Shown in pieces: positions 1 through 10,351 of a DNA stretch of 64,000 nt. Source of the stretch: Metellina segmentata (taxonomy: Eukaryota > Arthropoda > Arachnida > Araneae > Tetragnathidae); contig OX375883.1 of NCBI GenBank assembly GCA_947359465.1, positions 90,266,911 through 90,330,910 on the forward strand. Direction: 5' to 3'. Within the stretch, counting starts at the first letter, position 1. Every line of letters begins with the position of its first letter. The translations under genes and the position numbers were made by a program. The notes below the pieces were generated by a model. The model was not told where the DNA came from. It saw nothing but the letters and a program-made list of their open reading frames with translations, and did not search any database.

Positions 1-1100
1 TTCCTAGAACTTTCCTTATCTAACTACTAGTAAGTTTTCTATCAGATCTCAAAAAGTCCTGTAAAATTACCGAAGTATTTTTTATTATCATCCCCTTAGT
101 AAGAAAAATTATACCTAAGAAGTTTTCCCTAGTTATCCCCTAGAAGTCCTTCGATTTCATTCCGAGAAGTTTTCCTATCTAATTCCTAGTAAATTCACTC
201 GAATTGCTAGTAAGTTTATTCGACTAAGTCTTCTTATCTTTTTCCACGAGTATTTTTATTTTTATCCATTTACTGAGAAATCTCCAAGAACTCTTCTTAA
301 ATTACACTGTGAAGTTTTTCTGTCAAATTTCTAGTAAGTTTGCTTTTACTATCCTCGGAAGATCTGTTCAATAACCGAAGTATTTACATTATCATACGCT
401 TATTGTAAAACATTATTCTCGAGAAGTTTTCATATAACATTCCCGATAAGTTTTTCTAGCTACTTACTAGTAGGTTTCCCACATTATAACGAAAAAGCCT
501 TCCTATCTATTTACTGAAAGCTTTTTATCATCCTCTTATTGAGAAATATTATTTTCTAAGAGAAGTCTTCCAGTATTATCTCCGAGAAGTCTCCCCATAT
601 CATGCCGAGAAATTTTTCAATCTAACTACTAGAATGTTTCCTATATTATTTTGCGAAGTTTTCCTATCCAAATACTCAAGTCTATTATTATCCATTAACA
701 GAGAAATATTACTTCCTATAAATCTTCCATTACTATTCCTATCCCCTAGAAATTGTCCTATACTATTCCGAGATGTTTTCTTATCTAATTTCCAGTACGT
801 TCACTATAGTCTATTTCAAGGCGTCATATTGTTTATTTACTGAAGTGTTATAATTATTATAACATTTTTGAGAAATAGTATTTTTATCATCTTATTAAGA
901 ATTATTATCTAAGACGTGTCCCATTATTATCCCGAAGAAATGACCCTTTAATATTGCTGGAAATTTTCCTATCTAAATGGTTGTAAGTTTTCTATATTAT
1001 CTAGAAGAGTTTTCCTATTTATTAACTACTATCCTCCCTATTTAATATCTAGTAACCTTTCTCTGCCATATCCTCCTTCAATTTTTCCATTGCACGTATC
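1..1100. repeat. Degenerate AT-rich satellite, roughly 150-170 bp unit
   Basis: The stretch cycles through recurring phrases: GAAGTTTTCCTATCTAA, CTAGTAAGTTT, and TATCAT followed by TTATTGAGAAATATTA. The last phrase recurs near 86, 260, 389, 526, 691 and 862, giving an irregular spacing of about 130-175 bases. Copies are strongly diverged and contain many small indels, so this is an old array. The short open frames inside it have no codon-like character. It starts before the window begins. Confidence 0.7.
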
Positions 1101-2169
1101 CGTATTCTTCGAATCTAATTCCATTGGTTGTTAGAAATTACCGTCAATGGTCACGGAACAAACAAAACGAAAAAATGGAAGCCGATTCCCTCCACCAGAG
1201 GGCGCCTCCCCACGTCATCCGTCTAGGCGGCGCCGTTTGACGTGCATTCGCAAATAGTTCATTAAAACAGACCGAACATTAAACAAATCTGCGCGGAATG
1301 TCGCGGGGATCTTTTTACGTCTTGATTTAATTTCCAACGTGCTCGTTAACCGCATGCCATTGCACGGCGGACAAATAAAACATTTCGGTTTCCCGTCATT
1401 AGTACTTTAACGAACTTTCGGGGCGGCGGTGGAACTATTTTTAACGCGACTTAAGTTAATTTCACACACGATGCTTTAATTAATTATGATGACACGGACT
1501 TTTTCCCCCTGCTTCTTGCTCTTGTCGGTGTTTAGGGATAGTTTTTTTCCCTTTTCCTTCTTTGAGGAGAGGGATTTGTGGATGGGGAATTTCGCAGGAT
1601 GGGCGAGTTCATTAGCGACAGGGAATTCGGGTCGTTATCGCTCCAGTTGATTTCCTTCACATTCTTGGGTGAAAATGACACCCTTTTCGAGATGTTTTCC
1701 TTTTTCCGGACAAGTTTCCTCTTTGTTCTGTGATAGGAAACTCCTCTGTTAGAACCGCTCTGTTAGAGTAGCTTTTCGTTGCGGAGTACTCAAGCCAACA
1801 CTGGGATATGATGAGACAAATATTTTATCTTGCAGATTAGATCACATGAACAGCTTTTAATCAAAAACGATACGGATCCATTCACAGCTGGTTTATCATT
1901 TCATGACATTTTCACGACACATATTCGTCTGACCAATTTTGCTAATGACGAAATATTAAATAGTTAAGATGTTTGTTAACGATATTTTGTGATGATGAGA
2001 TGAACATTGGGTCAATTTTACTTTAATGCGGAGGCATTTCATCCATCAAGATTTGGGTGTTTAATAATAATTATTACTATGCCGTTAATAATAATTATAC
2101 TACTATTATCAGAGCACATTTTGTATGCGATGTGCATGTAGAGAAATATAAAATTGCCATAAAATTTTC
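1101..2169. other. Non-coding, GC-richer island, possible regulatory DNA
   Basis: No gene is seen. From about 1140 to 1500 the composition rises above the AT-rich surroundings, with CpG-containing words such as GGCGGCGCCG and a CTCF-like motif. Part of the segment (about 1610-1730) is similar to 7715-7830. From 1750 on the sequence is plain AT-rich DNA. Confidence 0.4.
1192..1206 (+). promoter_or_regulatory. CTCF-like motif CCACCAGAGGGCGCC
   Basis: The 15 bases match the core of the bilaterian CTCF recognition sequence (CCACCAG followed by a G-rich GGCGC). It lies in the GC-richer island, followed within a few bases by CACGTCA. A single match in 64 kb could be chance, but both motif halves are full. 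Binding is inferred from known CTCF specificity. Confidence 0.4.
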
Positions 2170-2239
2170 TATCAATCACTGTATTAATGAAATATTGATG
2201 TTTATAGTTTCCTCAGGTCAGTTGGATTAAGTTAATCTA

Positions 2240-3592
2240 CACTGCTGTGACTAAAAAATGCCACACCATGAAGGAATCATCCGAATGAAATGAAATTTGC
2301 AGCAAATGTCAATTATAGGATCTTATGCAAAGTAGTGAAGTTTCAGAGCCACCAAGCATGCTTGGTGTGAGCAGCGGGACTTTGAAAATAGTGCATTATT
2401 ATTTTTTAGTGGCGAACGTTTAGTGTTACCCAAGTATGCCTCCACGACGAAATAGGGTGAAATTTCAACAACTTACGGAGTTTGAACGGTGGAGAATCAT
2501 CAGCCTTTGGGAAGGAGAATTTTCCTATTGCGCAAAAGCAGCTCATGTGCAGCGGAACAGTTCCACAGCGATGCGAGTTTGGAAGCAGTGGACCGACGAG
2601 CACCGGACAGTTCGAAAAACTGGTAGTGGACGATGGAAGGTGACGTCAGTGCGCGATGATAGACACCTGGTACACATGGCGGTGAATGATCGTACAGCTT
2701 CCTCCAGGCAGTTGGCAGCACTTTGGTCTACTGGTATAGGTATACTAATGTCGGCTTCGTCAATTCGCCGGCCTCTGTTGCACCGTGGACTGCGTGCAAG
2801 GATTCCTTTATACAGGATCCCCTCACACCGAAACATCGACGTCTGCGTCTGGAATGGGCTCATGAGCTCAGAGCCTGGCAGGCTGTTTGGCAACAAGTTG
2901 TCTTTTCTGACGAATCCCGCTTTAATTTGTGGAACCATGATGGCCGCATTCGTGTGAGACGCTATGCCGGTGAACGCTGCCTTCCAGAGTGAGTTATCGA
3001 ACGTCATAGTGGCCGAACACCTGGAGTTATGGTCTGGGGTGCGATTTCGTATCATAGATGATCTCAGCTGCTACGAATTGATGGTAATCTGAATAGCAAT
3101 AGGTACGTCCGTGATGTGCTAGAGCCCGAAGTCGTTCCCTTCCTTCAAGGCATCCCTGGAGCTACCTTTCAACAGGATAATGCACGCCCACATGTTGCAA
3201 TTAATGTTCGAGACTTCTTTTCAGTCCAACACATGCAACTTTCCTTGGCCTGCTTCTTCGCCAGATTTGTCGCCTATTGAGCATGTGTGGGATTTGGTTG
3301 GTCGACGTCTTGCTCGTGATCCGTCATTCAGCTTCAAAAAACGAACTTTAAGTGCGCATACAAACAATATGGAATTCTCATCCACAGGCAGACATTCACC
3401 ATCTGTTTCACTCCATGCCACGTCGTATAGCAGCGCGTGATGGCTAAACCAAATGCAGATTTCGGAAACTTAATATTTTTTTTATTTGAAAATTTATTCA
3501 TTTATTTGTACTAATACAAGCCGTTTGTGAATTAAATTTCCTTTAATTCTGATGACTCCTTCATTGTGTTGCATTTTTTACAAACAGCAGTA
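2240..3592 (+). mobile_element. Tc1-type DNA transposon, near full length, inactive
   Basis: The left end (CACTGCTGTGACTAAAAAAT) and the reverse complement of the right end share roughly 50 imperfect bases, including AAAAAATGC and ATGAAGGA(A/G)TCATC. TA duplications lie at 2238-2239 and 3593-3594. The 1353-bp length is normal for an autonomous Tc1 element. The transposase between the ends is broken. Joining the flanks (TAATCTA + TGTTGATTTTTA) restores the surrounding satellite, which confirms both boundaries. Confidence 0.9.
2436..3447 (+). pseudogene. Tc1 (DD34E) transposase pseudogene
   Basis: The N-terminal region (MPPRRNRVKFQQLTEFER onward) holds paired helix-turn-helix DNA-binding segments, with VQRNSSTAMRVWKQW visible. 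The DDE domain then shows the first Asp in VVFSDESRFN, the second in FQQDNARPH (near 3170) and the Glu in SPIEHVWD (near 3275), about 34 residues apart as in Tc1. It is broken by a frameshift near 2810, stops near 2991 and 3060, a frameshift near 3235 and another before the C-terminal MPRRIAARDG, which ends at 3447. In life it would cut and paste the element at TA sites. No functional product is expected. Confidence 0.92.
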
Positions 3593-3768
3593 TATGTTGA
3601 TTTTTATTGAAATATATCATTCGTATCAACTAGCTTGTATTTTTTAGTCACACAGATTCCCTTCAAAATGAAAGAAATATTGCACTCTTTCAGTAGTATT
3701 ACTAATGAATTATTAAAGTCTATTAGTTTCCTCAGATCTGTTGGATTAAATTAATCTATGCTGATTTT

Positions 3769-3771
<3 letters not shown>

Positions 3772-3830
<59 letters not shown>
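3772..3830. repeat. (TA)n microsatellite
   Basis: About 59 bases of pure TA/AT dinucleotide inside the ~170-bp satellite. It explains the longer spacing between the adjacent units. Confidence 0.98.
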
Positions 3831-3834
<4 letters not shown>

Positions 3835-4240
3835 ATTTTTACTGAGATATATCATTCGAATCACCTAGATTATAATTTTTAGGCCCCTCAGATTTCCTTT
3901 AAAATTAAATAAATATTGCACTCTTATAGTAGTTTCACGAATGAAGTATTGAATTATATTAGTTTCCTCAGGCCTATTGGATTAAATGAATCTATGCTAA
4001 TTTGTATTGTGATATATCATTCGTATCAACTAGATTTTATTTTTTAAGTCACTCAGATTCCCTTTAAAATTAGTGAAATATTAATTAGTTTAGTAGTATT
4101 ACTAAGAAATATTGAAGTTTATTACTTTCCTCAGGTCAATTGGATTAAATGAATCTATGATGATTTTTACTGAGATATATATCATTCGTACCACCTGGTT
4201 TTTGTTTTTTAAGTCACTCCCTTCAAAATTTGATTCCTCA

Positions 4241-5355
4241 TCACCAAAATAAGTCTGTTATTTAAATTTGTTTTTCTTCCTTTCTGGTAGGTTAATAACA
4301 TTAGTTACTCAAATGTTATTTGGGCGTTCAGGGTCTCGGCTTTAGAACACATTCATGAATAGTATTCTTCGAATATGTCCACTATAAAATATTCTTTAAA
4401 ATGTCATGAAACAAAATGACATGCCTCAAAAGAATTTCGCACTGTCCGCTATAATTAAAGCTGTATACCGGTACATGTTTTATCTGTATTCTGGATCTTT
4501 TCATTTTGCAGTTTGTTTTACCTGAAACTTCCTGATCAAATGAGCAAAATCTCGCTTCTACGACAACACACAGCCGTAGACTTCCAATTGGGAGCAGTTC
4601 CCTTGACAGACAGGCAATATACCAGCATGCCAATCTCAATCTGTGTCTCTGGGATCTTATATTTTAAACACTGGATTGGATATGAGAACATCACTTTAGT
4701 TATAATCTTAATATAAAGCAGAAATCCTGTTGTTTTGAAGCAGCAGAAACTTTTGAACTGTGAAGTATGGCGTCGTGAATTTATTTTGCTCAGCTTGTTT
4801 TATTTGGAAGTTCTATGGCCAGACACCCATTTTTAGCTCGGTATGCCGTTCCTTTAAAGCCATAGAAGATAAATTCAGTACAGAACCCTACACAAGAAGA
4901 ATATATTAATTTTTAATCAAACTAATCAGAACGTTATGAAACCACACATATGCTCCTGTCTGGAATTTCTAGCTCAAGGCAGTTATTTAAAATTCGCTAC
5001 GACGTTCCTTTCCACAGAAGTAAAATTTAATACCAACCATTCCGCAAGAAAAGAGCAATTTTTAATCAAACGTGGGAAAAACACAAAACGTCAAATGTGA
5101 ACTAGATCTTCGCAATCATGAGATAAAAGAACACAGACCCGTAACGCAGATGAAGTATAAAAGCTGTTTGACGACTCTACAAACCATTTTAATCATGAAC
5201 ATTAAGTATAAATGACTTGTAAATCAAATATAAGTTTTATAAAATACGAATTTGGCCTCTATTAGAAAATATTTTGAGAATTTCATTTGGATGAACTCCC
5301 GAATACAAGTTTTCGAATAAGGAAAACACATACATTCGAATAAGGAACACATTGA
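4241..5355. other. Non-coding AT-rich DNA, nothing recognised
   Basis: No splice-bounded coding segment, RNA gene or terminal inverted repeat could be seen. Short open frames on both strands have no recognisable motif. The segment separates the ~170-bp satellite from the first palindromic array. Confidence 0.5.
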
Positions 5356-5360
5356 TGTTC

Positions 5361-5750
5361 AACCCTCCGAGTGGTTTTAACGAGATATCTCGTCTATCAA
5401 TATTTGACTAATATCACTAATGACGAGATATTTAGTCAATCAAGATCTGACCAATTTTGAAAATGACGAGATACTTCGTCCAGTAAGGGCTGAACAGGTT
5501 TGGTAATGACCTGATAACTCGTCCATCAATTTCGATTAATTTTTTTCCATTTACGAGATATCTCGTCCATCAAAGCGTCAACAATTTTGTTAATGACAAG
5601 TTCAAGATCTGGTAAGTTTTCTTCTAACGACGAAATGCTTCGTTCATCTATATATGCTGTCATTCGGACAGTCGGTTAGTGACGAGGTACTAGAAGGAAT
5701 TATTTTTTAATTCCTTGGGTGGTAGTCGAGAGAACCACCAGGAGAATTAA
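5361..5750. mobile_element. TTAA-type miniature element with palindromic minisatellite interior (copy 1)
   Basis: The left end reads AACCCTCCGAGTGGTTTTAACGAG; the right end reads GAGAACCACCAGGAGAATTAA, roughly its reverse complement, finishing in TTAA. Between them are seven or so diverged ~45-50-base units built around GACGAGATATCTCGTC, then CATCAA and a GACCAATTTT-like tail. The left TTAA has decayed to TTCAA. No coding capacity. The same architecture recurs at 48763-48994, where both TTAA sites survive. Confidence 0.6.
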
Positions 5751-5989
5751 GAATTTATTTCTCTTTAAAATTAATTATTATTAACAATCCCTACCTCACT
5801 AAAAACCTTAATCCCTCTTTCAAACTTATACATGCTGTCCTCGTTTTTCACAATATGGTCCGCATTACTTATTAAATTGTGTTACTCTGTGCTATGAATG
5901 TATTCAACAATTTAAAACAGAAATTTTCTATTCGCATCAGCTAACGGTTTTTAGCCTATTCCTCCAATCGAAAGTTTCTAGATGCATCT

Positions 5990-6345
5990 CAATCCTTCAA
6001 GTATATTCGACGAGATATCTCGTCTATCAATATATTAACAATTGTGTTAACAAGATATCTTGTCCATCAATATATTAACAATTTTGTTAACAAGATATCT
6101 CATCATCAAGATATTTTGAAATTTTTAAGATCGATCTTGCCAGTTTTCGAATGATTTTCCAGTAATGACGAGATATCTCGTCCATCAATATATTAACAAT
6201 TGTGTTACAAGATACTTCGTCCATCAATATATTAACAATTTTGTTAACAAGATATCTCGTCATCAAGATATTTTGAAATTTTTAAGATCGATCCTGCCAG
6301 TTTTCGAAAGATTTTCCAGTAATGACGAGATATCTCGTCCATGAC
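5990..6345. repeat. Palindromic GACGAGATATCTCGTC array (copy 2)
   Basis: Several ~45-base units carry AACAAGATATCTCGTC palindromes and ATCAATATATTAACAATT linkers. A longer ~150-base block, beginning in the ATCAATATATTAACAATT linkers and ending in CAGTAATGACGAGATATCTC, is duplicated (ends at about 6183 and 6337). The left edge (CTTCAAGTATATTCGACGAG) still resembles the family terminus. The right end is lost next to a Tc1 fragment at 6399. Confidence 0.65.
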
Positions 6346-6398
6346 AATCTAGCATGACCAGCTAAAGAATCAACTCTGCTAGCGGTTTTGACAACATG

Positions 6399-6705
6399 CA
6401 CTACCCTACAATAGTGGACCGGACAATAAGATGGGATGGTATAAGGGAAATAATACGTGCTTGAATAGAGGGATTGATTCCCTAAGTGCTGCAATTACAC
6501 TAGCAACCCTTCTGGGCATACTTTAAACAATGATTTGATACACAGCTATGGGTATTTGTGTCCATTCCTGCTCTGCAAGACTGTCGCCAGCTCAGCTGTA
6601 GATTTCAGGCGTGGTTCTTTGGTCCGTAAGCGTCGCTCGAACTCGTCTCACAAATTCTTTATGGGGTGTATGTTGGGACTTTGAGGAGGCCAGGGAAGAC
6701 ATCTA
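6399..6705 (-). mobile_element. Truncated Tc1 element, family A (first copy)
   Basis: It begins with the family end CACTACCCTACAATAGTGGA, then the ACAATAAGATGGGATGGTATAAGGGAAATAATA subterminal region (two short blocks), then the 3' end of a reverse-strand transposase (the reverse complement encodes the region around SMPRR and AELATFLQ). Similarity to the neighbouring copy stops near 6705, before the catalytic Glu. Only the end that carries the transposase C-terminus is present. Confidence 0.75.
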
Positions 6706-6811
6706 CTAGCACCTCCACCAAGCGGCAGATACCCGTACTACATAAGCCCCACCGACCAGAGCATTTGTCCAGTTTCTTTTGGGCCCCCCTTATGTATAAA
6801 AACATAATATA

Positions 6812-7386
6812 CACTACCTACAATAATGAACCTGGACAGCAAGATATGATGGTATAAGGGAAAGAATACATGCTTTAATAGGAGGATGGTCTCCCCACGT
6901 GCTGCAATTACACTAGCAACCCTTCTGGGCATACTTTCAACAAGGTTTGGATACACAGTTATGGGTATTTGTGTCCATTTCTTCTGCAAGAACGTCGCCA
7001 GCTCAGCTGTAGATTTCGGACGTGGTTCCCTGGTTCGTAAGCGTCGCTCTAACTCGTCAAACAAATGTTCTATGGGGTTCAGGTAGGGACTCTGAGCAGG
7101 CCAGGGAAGACGTTTTACATACATATCTCGATACCACTGCTTGACATAGGCTGCAACATCATATGGAGCATTGTCTTCCTGGAACTTACATTCGTCCATT
7201 CCATAAAATTGCCAGAGCGTAGGATTAACCCAAATGTACCAAATGTTCATGTAGGCGTCGACGTTGATCTAATTGATCATGAAGAACATGCAAAGGTCCC
7301 AAGCCATACCACGAATAACACCCCCATACAAGTAGTCGGATTTTATGCAAATCCTTTGTCGTCAGGTCTATTATGGTAGGGTAATG
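6812..7386 (-). mobile_element. Internally deleted Tc1 element, family A (575 bp)
   Basis: The ends are CACTACCTACAATAATGAAC and, in reverse complement, CATTACCCTACCATAATAGAC. The interior keeps only the C-terminal half of a reverse-strand Tc1 transposase. Elements at 25880-26448 and 10352-10811 share the same inner breakpoint, so this is an amplified deletion derivative rather than a one-off truncation. Confidence 0.85.
6888..7310 (-). pseudogene. Tc1 transposase C-terminal half (family A)
   Basis: The reverse strand reads YGMDECKFQEDNAPYDVAA, with the second catalytic Asp in the QEDNAP motif, then LPWPAQSPYLNPIEHLFDEL with the catalytic Glu in NPIEH, then RRLRTREPRPKS and VESMPRRVASVIAARG at the C-terminus. 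The N-terminal DNA-binding domain and the first catalytic Asp are absent, so no active enzyme is possible. The open frame runs on through the 3' subterminal repeat because the normal stop is lost. Confidence 0.88.
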
Positions 7387-7389
7387 AAT

Positions 7390-7590
7390 ACCGGCCATCA
7401 AAAGCTGAAAAATTTTGCTAATGACGAGATATCTCGTCGTCTGTACAACCCATGTTTTTCATGATGACGAGATTAATATCTGGTCAGCTTTTCTAATGAT
7501 GCGATATCTCGTCCTATAATATCTGCTCAGTTTTTTGTATTGACGCAATATCTCCTGGAGACACAACAGGAGGCTTAAGCAACATATCTG
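7390..7590. repeat. Palindromic GACGAGATATCTCGTC array (copy 3)
   Basis: Four ~45-base units (GCTAATGACGAGATATCTCG, then GATGACGAGATTAATATCTG and so on) end with GAGACACAACAGGAGGCTTAA, which matches the family right terminus (ACAACCACCAGAAGGATTAA). The left terminus was probably replaced by the adjoining Tc1 insertion. Confidence 0.6.
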
Positions 7591-7714
7591 CTTATAAAGT
7601 TATTTATTGGAAAAGAGACAATTATGTAATTGTGTGAAATAGTATCTGCACAACCTTATAACCTCTGTGAACGTCATATTTATGTTTTCAATGTGTTGTA
7701 AGTAGGAACGCGTT

Positions 7715-7830
7715 CATTAGCAACGGGGAATTTGGGGTTGTTACCACTCGAGCTAATTTCCGTCATATTCTTCAGATAAATGATTTCCCTTTAGAGTGTC
7801 TTTCCTTTTCCGCTCCGTTTTCCTCACTTC
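7715..7830. repeat. Diverged duplicate of 1610-1730
   Basis: Both segments share GTTCATTAGC(A/G)AC(A/G)GGGAAT, a following GTTGTTACCACTCGAG-like stretch, TCATATTCTT, and a TTTCCTTTTTCCG-rich end, at about 70% identity by eye. No coding frame is conserved. It may be an old dispersed repeat or a duplicated control element. Confidence 0.5.
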
Positions 7831-8007
7831 CTTTCACCCCATCCCAAAAGTTAACTAGAATATTTATACGGATTTTTATATGATTACTTGTATTGAATAG
7901 CACTTGATACTTACCAAGCTAGATATCATAACAGAATTTATCTTCACCTTCGGACACTCATTAAGACTTACACCTACTTAAGACAGATAATACAAAATTC
8001 TACAAGT

Positions 8008-8579
8008 ACAGGTGGTTATCAAAATAATGGAAACATGTGAATAAAAGTGACATTTAAGAATGCGCTTAGTAAGCATTCAAATATAATCCTAGCTACCAGT
8101 TTTTTTTATACATAAAACGTACTACATATCATGGTAGTATGATGTAGCTTTAGTGAACTTGTATAAGTCGTGGATTTTTGTCAAAAGCGTAAAATGTCAG
8201 GCCTCAGAATTTTAATGAGGCCAAATTGTAGGAGCCCGACTAGTTGGAGCAACTGTGACCGAAACATCCCAGCTTATAAGCGTTTTTAGAGGTATGGTGT
8301 ATAAAGACATGACAGCGTACACACAGCGCGGCAAGACAAGCTCGGCAAAGCAAAATAGTGGACGGAAGGAGAAGATGAGTGAAAGTGACCGACGGGTATT
8401 GACGCGGATTGTAATGTCTAAAAAGAAAACAACTGCAGCCAAAATGACAGCAGAGCTCAATCAGCATCTGAATTTTCCATTGTCAATAATTACAGTTAAG
8501 AAGCACCTTCAGAAACAGCTATATTAGTAAAGGATTCCTTATAAATCCAGTGTGTTTCCATTATTTTGATAACTCCCTG
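8008..8579 (+). mobile_element. Internally deleted Tc1 element, family B (about 570 bp)
   Basis: The left end ACAGGTGGTTATCAAAATAA and the reverse complement of the right end ACAGGGAGTTATCAAAATAA match over about 26 bases (to TGGAAACA). TA flanks both ends (GTACAGG and CCTGTAGG). Unlike family A, it keeps the N-terminal part of the transposase and lacks the catalytic domain. Confidence 0.85.
8194..8527 (+). pseudogene. Tc1 transposase N-terminal DNA-binding region
   Basis: After a one-base frameshift near 8213 the frame reads IVGARLVGATVTETSQL, then MTAYTQRGKTSSAKQNSGRK and RRVLTRIVMSKKKTTAAKM, a paired helix-turn-helix region with a GRKEKM AT-hook-like linker as in Tc1 transposases. It ends at 8527 (KHLQKQLY) just before the right inverted repeat. 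The catalytic core is missing. Such a fragment could at most bind element ends. Confidence 0.8.
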
Positions 8580-8589
8580 TAGGTAGTAG

Positions 8590-8875
8590 TTATTTTAATT
8601 AACGTCGCACTCAATCAACACAACGGGCAATCAGCAAGTCTAGAATCAAACTAGGACATCACCTCTTCAATTTTGAACCACTGTCAGATGACGAGATCCC
8701 ATATCTGAGTTGGCATTTCATTATCCAAACTTCCCCTCCACCCAACGTGAGGACATTTGAGGACACAGCATATTTAATGTACACCATTCCCCTTTGGTCT
8801 CTGTTTGGATTCGAACTCTTAACACTCCGGTTGCTAATCCTATACTCTTCCAATATAAGGGGGGTCGGATATGCA
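8590..8875 (-). mobile_element. tRNA-derived SINE, reverse orientation
   Basis: Read on the reverse strand it has a tRNA-like head with a B-box-like AGTTCGAATCC (about 8808-8818) and TAGGATTAGCAACCGGAGTG upstream. The body follows: CTCAAATGTCCTCACGTTGG, GGGAAGTTTGGA, CTCGTCATCTGACAGTGG and TTCAAAATT. The tail is GCCCGTTGTGTTG...GCGACGTTAATTAA. The same order of blocks occurs at 22040-22330 and 32155-32345, which defines the family. Confidence 0.7.
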
Positions 8876-8879
8876 GGCG

Positions 8880-10345
8880 AAAGTGCCGTTCCTGGAGACG
8901 ATTGAAAAATTTAATCGCCGTATCGTAAAGGTTAAATTAAGGACCAAATCCACAGTTTCAAATAGAAACCCCCTATTTTGATATACCAATTCGAATATAT
9001 ATCAAAATTTACACTTCAGATACCAAATTTCATGTCATTCAGTCTTCACGTTTATGAATGCAGAAAGATTGGAGTTCCCGATTTTCAATCAGTTTCTTAG
9101 ACTTTTAAGGATATCTTCCTAAATAATGTTTCTATAGCGCTGGTATTTTATATCATGTTACTTTTAAACAACTCAAACAAAATTCCCTTAATGTTTTATT
9201 TAAAAATAGATTTTAGTATGCAATAATAACTATTATATTAATGATTGAAAAAATTATTAATTGGATAAGAAATGTTTTGATATAAATATATCTTTAAATT
9301 CGGAGCAGTACTGGTAGATGTGTAATATTAACTTCGCATGTTATAATATAATAATAATTTGATGGATATCAATTCAGAAAGCTTCTAATATCACCATTAA
9401 AAATTGCAGCTCATTCCAATGGATAGTTTTTGTATTACATTTAATTTTCTGATTATTGGGATTTTAAGGTGCAACCAAAAATTTTGAAAACGCGTTTGAC
9501 AAACCACAGACAGTTATTTTTATTTGTACTTGCATAATAAATACAATATTATAATTCTCAAATCGTCAGCATTTTCATAATAAACACAGTATTTCCCGGA
9601 TTGCTTAAAATGCTCTTGAAAAAAGTCTTCAAATTCTAAATTAACAGTTACGTTCTTGCAGTGCTATTATGAGTACAGTTCAATTAACCAGGTATGGGGA
9701 AAATGTATTCATGTATAAACCGACGAAAATCATACAAAATGGACACCAGGGAAAAGCAAAGTGATTCACTGTTACGCCCTTGCATTGCCATGGTGACTAA
9801 CGTTTAATTAACCGGTCAATGGATAAAAATGTTCAACAACGTGTATTTATTGATAAACAATAATAACCTTAGACAATATTGATATAAATATTGAAAAACC
9901 TATCTTTATCTATTACTACGCTGCTAAACAATTTAGTGAATTACACTACTGTTTTCCGCCTTTACATGTATATTGGAAAGACGCAGTAACAATATATAAA
10001 CGTGTATTTTCTTGTGACTTTACATTTTTCTAGATTGTGGTGAATGTTTTGGTCTACCGAAAGGGTCATTGATAGTCCGTAACATTCGAGAAGCACAATT
10101 TTGCATTGACAAAGCTTTAAATCGTGATTAGTCATTATTTTGAATGTTTTTTTAAGTTCTTTCACAGGTATTCATAATAAAACATTTGTACGGATCATTA
10201 AAGGCAGCACAAGAAAATATAATTTCCTCACAATTCACTGGTTCTTAAAATTGGATGTTTTATTTTGTATACATATATTTAGGATAAGTGGCCCGTCACA
10301 TGACGAATGCATAACAAAATGTATTTATTCTGGTCAAACTTCATT
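8880..10345. other. Non-coding AT-rich DNA, nothing recognised
   Basis: Strongly AT-rich with homopolymer runs. No open frame has a recognisable motif on either strand, and no clear terminal repeats or RNA gene were seen. Confidence 0.5.
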
Positions 10346-10351
10346 TATACA

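Larger units (their letters stand above)
2170..4240. repeat. ~170-bp AT-rich satellite interrupted by a Tc1 element
   Basis: The phrase TTTCCTCAG(G/A)TC(A/T)GTTGGATTAA recurs near 2210, 3727, 3962 and 4130. Each is followed by TTAATCTATGCTGATTTTTA and ATATATCATTCGTATCAAC. The 3962-4130 spacing gives a unit of about 168 bases; the 3727-3962 spacing is longer because it contains an AT microsatellite. A Tc1 transposon splits the first unit, and its flanks rejoin to a normal unit. Confidence 0.75.

Noticed and set aside
5361..6345. CRISPR-like spacing of palindromic repeats
   Set aside because: The context is eukaryotic, the linkers are themselves repeated rather than unique spacers, and no cas genes are present.
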